From NCBI GenBank assembly GCA_009801085.1, contig VNWV01000004.1, forward strand, positions 2,170,001 to 2,234,000: a DNA stretch of 64,000 nt, in the 5' to 3' direction. Shown piece by piece: positions 55,502 through 64,000 of the stretch. The stretch comes from Lasiodiplodia sp. COLG20. Its lineage: Eukaryota > Ascomycota > Dothideomycetes > Botryosphaeriales > Botryosphaeriaceae. Position numbers and translations under genes: made by a program. Below the pieces are notes generated by a model, which worked only from the letters and a program-made list of their open reading frames with translations, searched no databases and had not been told where the DNA came from. Every line of letters begins with the position of its first letter. Position 1 is the stretch's first letter.

Positions 55502-56737
55502 GGTGGTGGCTAGAGAGAGTTGTCCACAAAAAGAACGCCTAGACGTAAAGTGGGTAGCTGAACACGTCCGATTGCCGAATGGGATTCTTCAGGGTAGGTC
55601 CAGGCGCTTGTAGTGAACAAAGCTAATCGACAGCTCATACTACTAGACTTGAAGATGTTGTTGTTGCAAGCTGCTAACGTGCAGTTAGAGCACCACTGGT
55701 AGTAAACGAAGACGAGAAGTGGAGAGAATGGCGGTCTGGTCTCGCTTAGACGGAGGTTTTGGGCCTGCGTTCCGTCTTGGCAAGGCTCCGCTTGACAGCC
55801 GCAAGGTTACCCGCTCGCCGAAATGCATCCGATCAAACTTCACCGAAACCCATGAAGACATCTCTGCATAGCTAAACATTTAAGAAACCCGCTTTCAAGC
55901 TCTTTTTGGATTAAGTTACTCTTTCTGAGGGAATCATCGAGGCGCAGAATAGCACCCTGTACAAGCGAATCATAGACAAAAATCGAGTAGTAAGCTTAGC
56001 ATCTCGCACGACACGAGAAACTGCGCTACAGCGCTACTACAGTGTTCGGTAGCCTCGTCGCAATTACTCGTAGTGATTGTAGAGTGTGCGTAATGGGCTG
56101 ATCGAATAGACGGCGGCGCTGCCACACTTATCTACTTCGGGGACCGTTACTTCACGTGATGCATCCAGCTCCTGAACCGCAAGAAATTGGGTGCATTACG
56201 TAAACAACGAATAGAGTTGACTATGCACACTCAAACAGATAGCCGGCCGAAGTGATTGAAAGCTGCAACTTCAATGGCAGAACTTTGATGTTCCTCCTGT
56301 CTCCCGCGCACGGCCTAGATGACAGCCAATGCAATCGGAGAAAATCGGAAAGAGAGCTATTTACAATAAAGCATAACTAGGCCTCAAGATTTTCAACATT
56401 AGGTCACGCTATAAAGTCACATATGAATACTATGTTCCTGGCAGTAGGTGAAGTTGCAACCCTATGAGTCTAGCATCGATAAATTTGTCTGAAAAGAAAT
56501 CTCCAGTATATCGTTGTTCGCCGTACGATGAGATACTAACGTACCATTGCTAATAATTAAAGTTTCGAGTTGTCCTAAAGCCGAATCCGCCGCTAAAGCG
56601 TTTCTGGTATAGTGTTTCCTGGCCCAATATCGAGCCTCTCGTCCCCCACGGCGATGAACCACCCATAGCAACAGTAAAAGCAGCTAGCAGCAGCAGCATC
56701 ATTACTCACACTGTAGATCACAGATGTCAGAAGTGCG
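55502..56737. other. Intergenic region
   Basis: No gene recognised; AT-rich with scattered stops. Confidence 0.45.
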
Positions 56738-57282
56738 ATGGTAGCAATCAGTATTGTAGAAGACGTGCTGGAGAGCTTTTCCAGCCTGTTAGTCGCAAGT
56801 GTTCCATCTCCTTACGCAGTCCACACCCTGACCTTAAGCAGGAATACACAGCCGCGGCCCAAAGCGGCGACACCAAGCTGCACCTTCAAATCACCACGCA
56901 GCATGCCCGCCGCATCAAACAGAGTGCTCCCGTGCTTCCAAAACGCATAGACCAGCGGCTCGCCGCAATCGCCGAGCAAGAGATTTGTCCCTCGCCCCCG
57001 TCGTGCGGTATGGTTTCCAAGCCTGCCAGCGCGTACGACGGTAGTATGCGCTTCAGCCGCGAGCAGATGCATGCGCAGTTGGTGCCCGCCATCTTCGTCA
57101 TGCTGCAGGATTTCCCTGACGCCAAGCAGACTGGCTTCAGTAAGTTGAGCACTGGCGAGGGTGTTATGCGCGGTGTCGATGCGAGCAAGATCAGTGGCTT
57201 AGATATGATTGCCAACAGCGCTAAAGGCAACTACCAATCCGCTGCCGTGGAGCTGGGGAGCTGGTACGGCGGCCGGCGCTAG
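56738..57282 (+). CDS. Uncertain two-exon gene or GC-rich gene fragment
   Basis: A GC-rich patch at 56839-57282 encodes 147 continuous codons (QEYTAAAQSGDTKLHLQITT at its start, WYGGRR at its end) preceded by a possible acceptor CTGACCTTAAG. An upstream short exon from ATG 56738 (MVAISIVEDVLESFSSLL) can be joined in frame by a 48-nt intron with a weak GTCGCA donor. Composition differs sharply from the surrounding AT-rich decayed sequence. I recognise no domain. It could be a real small gene, or an exon of a fragmented or transferred gene. Confidence 0.35.
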
Positions 57283-57920
57283 CCTGAGAACCTTGCGTGC
57301 ACAGTGCTCATCTCCAACCACAAACCTGCGACGCCGTCCTGACTTGAAAACCAGTAGCCATAGCCAGGCGCGTCCGTAACAATATTTAGCACTACACCTG
57401 AATATTGAGTCTTCATGTTCGCTGCTGTTCTTTGGGAATAGGCTCTCGAGACAACTACTACGGGATACGGTCGGATGTCAGCGCGCCTAGGCCGAAGATC
57501 GACTTAACAGACAGGCTAGTGCAGTGCTAGTAGGGGAGCACAGAACATCAAGTATGTCACTTGTATTTCGATAGCATGTGGCGAGATGAAGGTGGCGATA
57601 TAGTTGCAAACGTTACCAGTTCGATTTGTATCACCCGAGTGCATTCCCTGCAGTACCCCGCCCGCGATCGCCGATGATCTTTTCATACTGTGAGACACTA
57701 AAATCTTAATGGCTTCTTCAAGCCTGAATAGCTCATTGAGTATCAGCCAGCATAGTAGGTTATTGTACTCATGTCACCTTCCCTTCTACTCAATCCACCA
57801 GCACGCCCAATCACACAAGCGATATCTTCAATGCGCTCAGCAGTATACGCCTTATACCTATATGCTCTGACTTGCTTCAGAAATCTCCCATAGGCATTTT
57901 TGAACTTCCTCTTCAACAGC
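57283..57920. other. Intergenic region
   Basis: No gene recognised; should include the former promoter of the MYND gene. Confidence 0.4.
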
Positions 57921-60900
57921 ATGGCGAACAATGCCATCGTTCACATTGTTTCATTCTTTTGCCCTATCGGTAATAGTCCCGCAGTGTTCCTGACTCAGGA
58001 CATCCCATGTGGACAGAAAGACAATATTCTACTATTGGGCTGTGGAGATGTTCCTAGCATACTTTTCACAGCCTATGCTGGCCGAGGTTCTTTCTACACA
58101 GATTCCCTGAAAGATTCAAGTGACTAATGTGTCGCAGGAACGAACCAGGTTGATTTAACTTGTTGCGATGCCGAGAAACTGGTGATCGGTAAGGTGCAGC
58201 GATCGGAATACGTAAGGCCTACTGCTGACGAGTTGGAGCGCGCAACATCCTTCTATTCACACTCATCCTCGATGATGAGAATGGATCACACGTTAAGAGT
58301 ATATGGGATATCTACTATCACCTTTTCATTGGCAGAGAATCTCTCGTGCTTCTCAAAAAACAAGCCTTGAAGCTCTGCGAGATCTCCGACACAATGGAAA
58401 CATGGCATTCTAGCGGCTATGGGAAACTTCTACGTATCTGTGACAGTGGCACGCTCTCCGACGTGAGACAAGTTTGGAACTCGGTTGCGATTAGCCAGTT
58501 AGGAGACATGGAAATGTCTGCTTATGCTGACCGTTTCCGATCCAATCTTTAAAGGGCCAAAGACAAACGGCACCGCCGTACGGGAAAAGGTGTTGTTCTT
58601 ATAGGCCTCCGCGCCGCTGCACCTCTCAGTTCTCTATCCATCTCGCACTTCTTAGAGATGCACGACAGATTTTGGCGTTCTGGCGCTATTATTGAAGATG
58701 ACTAGGATCTCGCCAAGCACCCGAACTCTATGTTTGCGGCTCAGACAAACGACAGCTTCACGCTTTACTACGGTACCGATCCTTTGCTAGGATTCCACTT
58801 GGCGTCCGCCTATGCTCCTATTTCTTCGAAGAACAACATAGAAGCGAGAGAGCTTCTACGATCTTCGCTAAATCATTTGGCGCGAGTGGCTTAGCAGCAA
58901 TTCGCAACATGGTGCACTGCCTTTCGAGAGAATTCTGCTTAGACAGTGGCCATACGGTTCTTTGTTGAAGAAGCATTGTCATTTGGCGAAGCACTGCACC
59001 GCAAGAAAGAGAGCCAGGGGTTTCCAGGACAGGTGTATCGAAAACCAGGATCTTTCAAACCACTGCTACTGGATAGTGAGGACTATAAATCGGATGTAGC
59101 TGCTCCTATTTCATTCAACGCTATTGATATATCCAACCTCATCGATCACGTCGGAGCCGTCAATCTTCTCGTCTCTTCGGCATCTTTGTTGGATGATACC
59201 CCCGCTTCTACCTTGTACACAGAGTCTTTGGTCAAACAAGAACAAAGTCACAGCGCATTGGTAGAACGATTTCTTTGCGGTCATGTCTTGACAATGTCGA
59301 CTCTTTATAGTCTGTTTCCTGCCGAATACCCGACGAATGTCGTTTCAGCATCGAATGTAGATGAGATTCTCTGGGATTCTACTGCTCGTATCTTCGGCGA
59401 GAAACATGATGCGAACGGCCAAATGTACAGTAGACTCTGCTGGAAAAAAGTAGCTCCCGCTATTTCTAGGCTCGGAAACAGTCCGACTGTTGTTTTCTAG
59501 GAGGAGGATCTGGCAAGACTTCTGTTGGAGACCTACACGAAGATGTTCTCTCATAAAGATGTCAGACACCTGTTCTCGATGCTGAATCCTTTCTCCCCAC
59601 TTAGGAGAGCTTCATCCACTCGGTATTATCGCGGAAGCTTCGCACGACTCCTGCGATTCGTTAAAAGTCGTAATATTGTCAATGACTGGGCGGAGATGAT
59701 GGGCTATCTTATCGGCCAGATCGAAGGTGAAAGCAATCTCCTGATGGGGAGAAATCACATTCAGGAACTATACCTGTAACTACACATGTATAAAATCTAT
59801 TCTGTTCCAACTCTTCTGGCGCCTCCGTAGAATATTCGGCTGCCCCAGGTTTTAAACCCTCTTAGCAACTCGAGCGGTCTACCCAAAGTTGTTTGCATCA
59901 GCCTGGTAGTTCCAAGAGGATACCTAAAAGTTATAACCGATCTTGAGCAAGAAGAACTAGGGACTCCCGCGGTTTATTGCATTCTACAGTCCTCTAGTGC
60001 CTTTCCTGGTCGTTCTTGGCAAAATGTTTTCTCCGCAATCTGCCTGGCTTTCGGGGAAATCCGCACTTCTGGTTTATTGAAAGACCATACCCTTTCTTTA
60101 GAGGTAGATGAGGACGAGCGTGGGTGGCTAGGTGACTCATCTCTGCTTGTTTTCTTTCACGTACCCGCGTGGGTAGCTTTACTTGACTTTCCCAACGCCA
60201 AGCTAGCCTTTGGAATCTAAAGCTCGCCTCGCTATGCAGCAATTTTCTCGGCCATTCTGGGCCGTGAGATGAATTTGTATAAGACGAAAGTCGGAGATGA
60301 GGAGCAAGTCTTCGTCACAGTTAATTCCCCACGTGAGACTAAGCATTCGCGCATTCCTTAAGCGACTTATACCTTCACCAGTCTCGGTAAAGGTTCCAAT
60401 TGCGGTCCAGGTCCGTGTGTGAAGGCCAGTTTCTCACAGAGTGCCACCTAGATAAAGTCACTCACGGGCCGTATTGAGCTTGGATCAGAGAAGGCAAGGA
60501 ATCTGTTGCGAGACGGAGCGAAGGTCCGAGTGATTCAAGAGTCCCCTTGCAAGATCTCTGTAATCATTGGGGAGGGAGTCGTAAAGTACGACATCAACTA
60601 CCCTATTCCGGTACTAAATCGATAAAGTAGGACCAGGATTGCTCGAAAATCGTCGTACATTGAGGTAGAAGCGCCTGTGCTTGATCCAACGGACACAAGT
60701 GGCACTTCTCAGTTCATCTACCCGGCTTTACCGACACACCCTTGCCCTGTACTGTGAAATATGCCGCGCGTGAACCTGGAAATCCTCCAGGTTTTGGACT
60801 CTAAACAAAAAGATCGCATGAAATGGCTCGTAACGTACTGTTCGCTGATGCTCTCGGGAAGAGAACGTCGCGCAAGAGAAGAATTAAATTCCACGACGGA

Positions 60901-61618
60901 CGTGAGAACGCGGTATAAAGACTCGCTCTTCTCGATATTCATGCACCAGACCGGACTACAAGGCCAAAAAGCTGCCATTTTTGGGCTAAACAATCCTTTA
61001 GGTGGAGGTATACACGTTCTATTGTTTGTGGCAGCACTTCGACTTGATTCCTGCAACCGCACAGTGGTTCTCGACGCAGCGGTACTACTTCTCACGGATA
61101 AGATAATGCCGTAGATCCACGTGCTTCTGTCGACGCTTACTTCCCGAGGTATCTGTTCTATCAAAGTCGACGACGAGGAACTACAGCTCTGGAAGGAAGC
61201 ATTGCCAGCGTTTGTGGAACGCTGCCGGCGGTGGCAGCATCGGACCACTTGTGAGTATCTTGAAGCTTCAAGAATTCCATTGTCCACGAAGTCCGGCGAA
61301 TCGCCAATCTGTTCTTGTGGATAGGGAGAAATGTTGGATGAGATCATTGAAGCAGTTCCCGAGCTGAAGTTGGCATCTCGTTTTGTAGTGCACGCTGCCA
61401 TTTCTCCGTGTTTCTCCTCCCCATTTGTGGAATCGAGTTTTGACAGACTGTTTCAGCGGGACAAAAGTGATCCTGGCTGTTGGAACTGTGGTGCGCGAAG
61501 AAGTATCGAAGGTACGGATCTGCAGCGGTGCTCTGGATGCCGTAGGGCAAAATACTGCTCAATTACATGCCAGCGAGTTGACTGGAGAAGTCATAAAAGA
61601 TCGTGTGGGGAAATATAG
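57921..61618 (+). pseudogene. DUF4470-MYND zinc-finger protein gene with 14 in-frame stops
   Basis: Exons 57921-58086, 58138-58188, 58239-61618 give a frame of 1199 codons, the usual size for fungal DUF4470-MYND proteins. The DUF4470 start is clear (IVSFFCPIGNSPAVFLTQDI, NILLLGCGDVPSILFTAY). After two intact introns come LDDENGSHVKSIWDIYYHLF and, near the end, a complete MYND finger with all metal ligands (CWNCGARRS, then CSGCRRAKYCSITCQRVDW, then HKRSC). Stops interrupt the single frame at 58550, 58703, 58892, 58940, 59498, 59777, 59828, 60218, 60359, 60449, 60623, 60755, 61112 and 61322 (5 TAA, 8 TAG, 1 TGA). No frameshift occurs. Several fall where the family has Gln (YLQLH, IQS, TQI), so CAA/CAG to TAA/TAG fits. 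Confidence 0.85.
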
Positions 61619-62582
61619 TAACTTCTCCGGCTGGGCGCTGGGATATCTCGTTTATGGAGCTATTGTCAGTTTCGCATTTATCCTCTTTCCTTGCGCGGGC
61701 TTGGTCATACACAAGAAATATATCTGTCGAACAATATGAATCTAGTAGACTACACATTGCTGCTTCCTTAGTACGGACGGGTAAATGATCCAATAGACAT
61801 TTGCTGCTCAAACAAACGATGTGGTTGAAAGAGAGGTGATGGTACGGGGGTTGATACTCAATGAAAAAAGCAAAAAATCACGGCAATGATACGCGGTAAT
61901 GCAAGATAGTTCTCCTGAGGTTCAACATTGATGTTTTAGGGAAAGGTACAACTTTCTTTGGCGGTTGTATCTACAAGCGTGTTCCATCGTTTCGGGTGCG
62001 TNGAGGAGGAGGAGGAGGAGGAGTAGTAGTAGTCCGTTTATGCACAAGGTGACGTTTGATCCGTAGGAAGAAGAGAGGAGGAAGTTATCGTTTGGACTAT
62101 GAGGAGGTGTGCAGAAATCTAAGTGGGCGGTGATGATGGGTGTGAGAGGTGGCGGTGTTGATGGAAAGGGAACAAGATGTGTATAAAAATATTCAATGCT
62201 TGAGTACCTAAATGTAAAAGTTTGATATGCGTAGACTTATGGTCTTTGTGTTTCTATAACCATCTTGAGTGTTTAGAGTAGAGATCGAGAAATCCGAATA
62301 CTTTTAGTCGGGAGTAAGGAGTATGCGAATATATCTCTTGCGACGACCAATGGCCATCCAACCCTGTATGAATCCTGGTTCGAGTAGAAAGCAAAACTCC
62401 CGAAAACGCCATGCTAAACTGTCTCTCTAAAGACCAAAGACGCGCTCGCTGCAATGTATTTCCCACCATGAATATTATCCGACACTATCACCATTACCAC
62501 CAGCAAAACAAACTCAACCACCACCACCACTACCAACCGACCCCTGTTGCCATGTGCTCACCAGACACCACTGCCCCCCTCT
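61619..62582. other. Intergenic region with GAG microsatellite and one ambiguous base
   Basis: Holds a GAG/TAG triplet run at about 62003-62033 directly after the only N in the window (62002), so the base count there may be wrong. No gene recognised. Confidence 0.55.
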
Positions 62583-63345
62583 TCAATACGCCGACCTCGC
62601 CCTCCTAGCCCCTCCCCTATACGCCTCGGTCGGCCCATACCCTTGGCCGTACCCGGACCCCACGACCACGCCATTACTCGCGTTCCACCCCGCCGCGTCA
62701 GCATCGCCCAACCCGTACCGCAACCCCGCGTAGCCACCGGCCCCCGCCGCCGCACCTACCGCACCAGCACCACCAACACCAACACCGCCGCCACTGCCAC
62801 CCCGATCCCTCCGGCTACTCACACTCCTATCATCGACGACGAATCCGGAAGGCGTCACGTATGGTGATTGCTGTCGGTTTTTCTTCTTGGAAGAAGAAGA
62901 GGCACTGCCGTGCGACTGCTGGCGCTGCAGCTCCTGGACCTCGTCCCAGCGGGCGCCGCCGTAGAGGATGTTCTCCGAGTAGATGAAGGGCTTGGGCCCG
63001 CCGGGGGGCCGGCCGCGGCGCACGCGGTGGCGGCGGGCGAAGTAGGTGCAGCTGAGGTAGAAGGCGTGGATGTGCGAGGGGAGGATGGCGGCGAGGAAGA
63101 GGAGGCTGTGGTTGCGTTAGTTCATGATTGCTTTTTGTGGGCGTGTGGGGGAGCGATTGGTTGCGTTGAGTGGGGATGAGCGAAGGGGCGGGGGCGCGAG
63201 TCTCCCTTGGCTGGGGGAGGGGACAGATTTGACACACTTACGCGTTTATTAACGTGTCCATGCCGAAGCCTGTCAGGAAGATGACGGCTAGAGGCGGGAA
63301 GAAGATGTTTGTGATGGTGATGAAGAGGCGGTAGCAGATCGCCAT
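62583..63345 (-). CDS. PMP3/RCI2-family membrane peptide with long C-terminal extension
   Basis: Two minus-strand exons, 63345-63242 and 63105-62583; 208 aa. The first 60 residues are the PMP3 (UPF0057) double helix: FFPPLAVIFLTGFGMDTLIN, joined across a 136-nt intron to LLFLAAILPSHIHAFYLSC. Canonical PMP3 is about 55 aa and affects plasma-membrane potential and salt tolerance; fungal Sna-type relatives have tails. Here the tail runs about 140 residues. It has PFIYSENILYGGARWDEVQE, a Ser/Lys segment, and a Gly/Ala-rich end. The aromatic-acidic parts could be trafficking signals (inference). Confidence 0.85.
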
Positions 63346-64000
63346 GGTGATCGTTCGTTGATTGAGATGGATCTGCGATACGAGCGACCGTTCGCGATTG
63401 ATGATCGCGGATCTTCTAGCGGGGTAACGAGGGCCCGTATCGGTGCGCTGTTGGTGGAGCGAGAGGAAGGTCGAGACCTAACAGGTCCATACGGACATTG
63501 AAAGTGGGTTGAGGATCGAACGTGGAGAGAGACGGTGCCTGGGAGTTCAGGCCAGCTCCAGCTTGTCCTTGACCCTGGAAACTTTTTCTGCACGGCTGCC
63601 AGGATTGGGAGCTAGAGCTTGGTTTGGCCCTGGGAGGTGACGTCACAAGCGGCTGAAAGATATCGGCCAACGGGCGTATCTCCGCTTCAGCCCTATCGTA
63701 TCGATAAGGAAGGTGGGGTGTATATGTGGAACATTTTGGTTCTCTTGTTTGAACTTCGTCTGACTAGAAGCTGTAGCTGAGAAGCATCCAATGCTTGACG
63801 GTATTTAGGCTGCAGCATGGATGTTCCTGATCACAACGTCATCGGCCTTTAACTGTTACCTTGACTGCTAAAACTGAAAGCCTTCATCACTTACCAACCC
63901 AATGCTACGATGGCGAAGCTGGTTCAATCCAGATAAGCTTTTCTAATCAATAGTTTAGTAATAGATTCAACTACCTAAAAAATCTACCTTTTTTCTAAGC
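63346..64000. promoter_or_regulatory. Upstream region of the PMP3-family gene and window end
   Basis: Probable promoter and leader of the leftward PMP3-family gene. ORFs here lack family features. The window ends in AT-rich sequence with no gene recognised. Confidence 0.4.

Noticed and set aside
57921..61618. Idea that TAA/TAG are read as glutamine in this genome
   Set aside because: All neighbouring intact genes end with ordinary TAA/TAG/TGA stops and use CAA/CAG for Gln; one of the 14 stops is TGA. Local C-to-T mutation explains the data better.
63900..63940. tRNA-like T-arm (GGTTCAATCC)
   Set aside because: No matching acceptor or anticodon stem could be found around it. I found no convincing tRNA anywhere in the window.

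Overview
The window reads as chromosomal DNA of a filamentous ascomycete (Pezizomycotina). Genes are split by short GT-AG introns (45-200 nt) with CTAAC/CTGAC-like branch sites. The housekeeping set includes mitochondrial translation and ribosome-assembly proteins. Several families present are confined to, or typical of, filamentous fungi: DUF6536, DUF6594, OTT_1508-type deaminase, DUF4470-MYND, ULD/SH3 proteins and the fungal STAND N-terminal domain. I cannot name a genus from sequence alone. All splice sites were placed by eye. For intact multi-exon genes the joined exons were checked for an open frame and for total lengths divisible by three.

Layout. (1) 1-7.1 kb: a DUF6536 membrane protein and a large P-loop NTPase with a nuclease-like C-terminus, built like fungal Crinkler-type proteins. 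(2) 7.7-23.6 kb: a compact, mostly GC-rich housekeeping block. It holds a DUF4536/DMAC1-like small protein, a HAPSTR1-like (DUF4588) protein, a gamma-glutamyltranspeptidase-like enzyme, mitochondrial release factor 1 (MRF1), a TMEM234-like protein, the U3 snoRNP protein UTP15, mitoribosomal protein uL22m and the spliceosome recycling factor PRP24/SART3. (3) 23.6-26.0 kb: a long pyrimidine-rich non-coding stretch. (4) 26.0-39.4 kb: accessory metabolism and signalling. It holds a BAHD acyltransferase, a STAND-N-domain protein, a TenA/thiaminase-2-like protein with a signal peptide, an aldoxime dehydratase, a Ser/Thr-rich single-pass membrane protein, a medium-chain reductase and an SDR. (5) 39.4-61.7 kb: a gene-poor, decaying region. 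It holds a small secreted protein, an OTT_1508 deaminase, DUF6594 pseudogene and relic, a detached SDR tail, a STAND-N/ULD/SH3 protein, a C2H2 protein, a 53-residue Cys-rich gene, a retrotransposon gag-like relic, and a DUF4470-MYND gene with 14 in-frame stops but no frameshift over 3.4 kb. (6) 62.6-63.3 kb: a PMP3-family protein with an unusual long Gly/Ser tail.

How the genes fit together. The core block supplies mitochondrial gene expression (MRF1, uL22m, a complex I assembly-like protein), rRNA processing (UTP15) and splicing (PRP24), arranged as alternating convergent and divergent pairs. The accessory part looks like a mixture of secondary or detoxifying metabolism and modules often linked to fungal self/non-self recognition or antagonism. 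The clearest evidence of genome dynamics is the MYND pseudogene (stops explicable by C-to-T change, no indel), the fragments of SDR and DUF6594 genes at separate sites, and two related hairpin elements.
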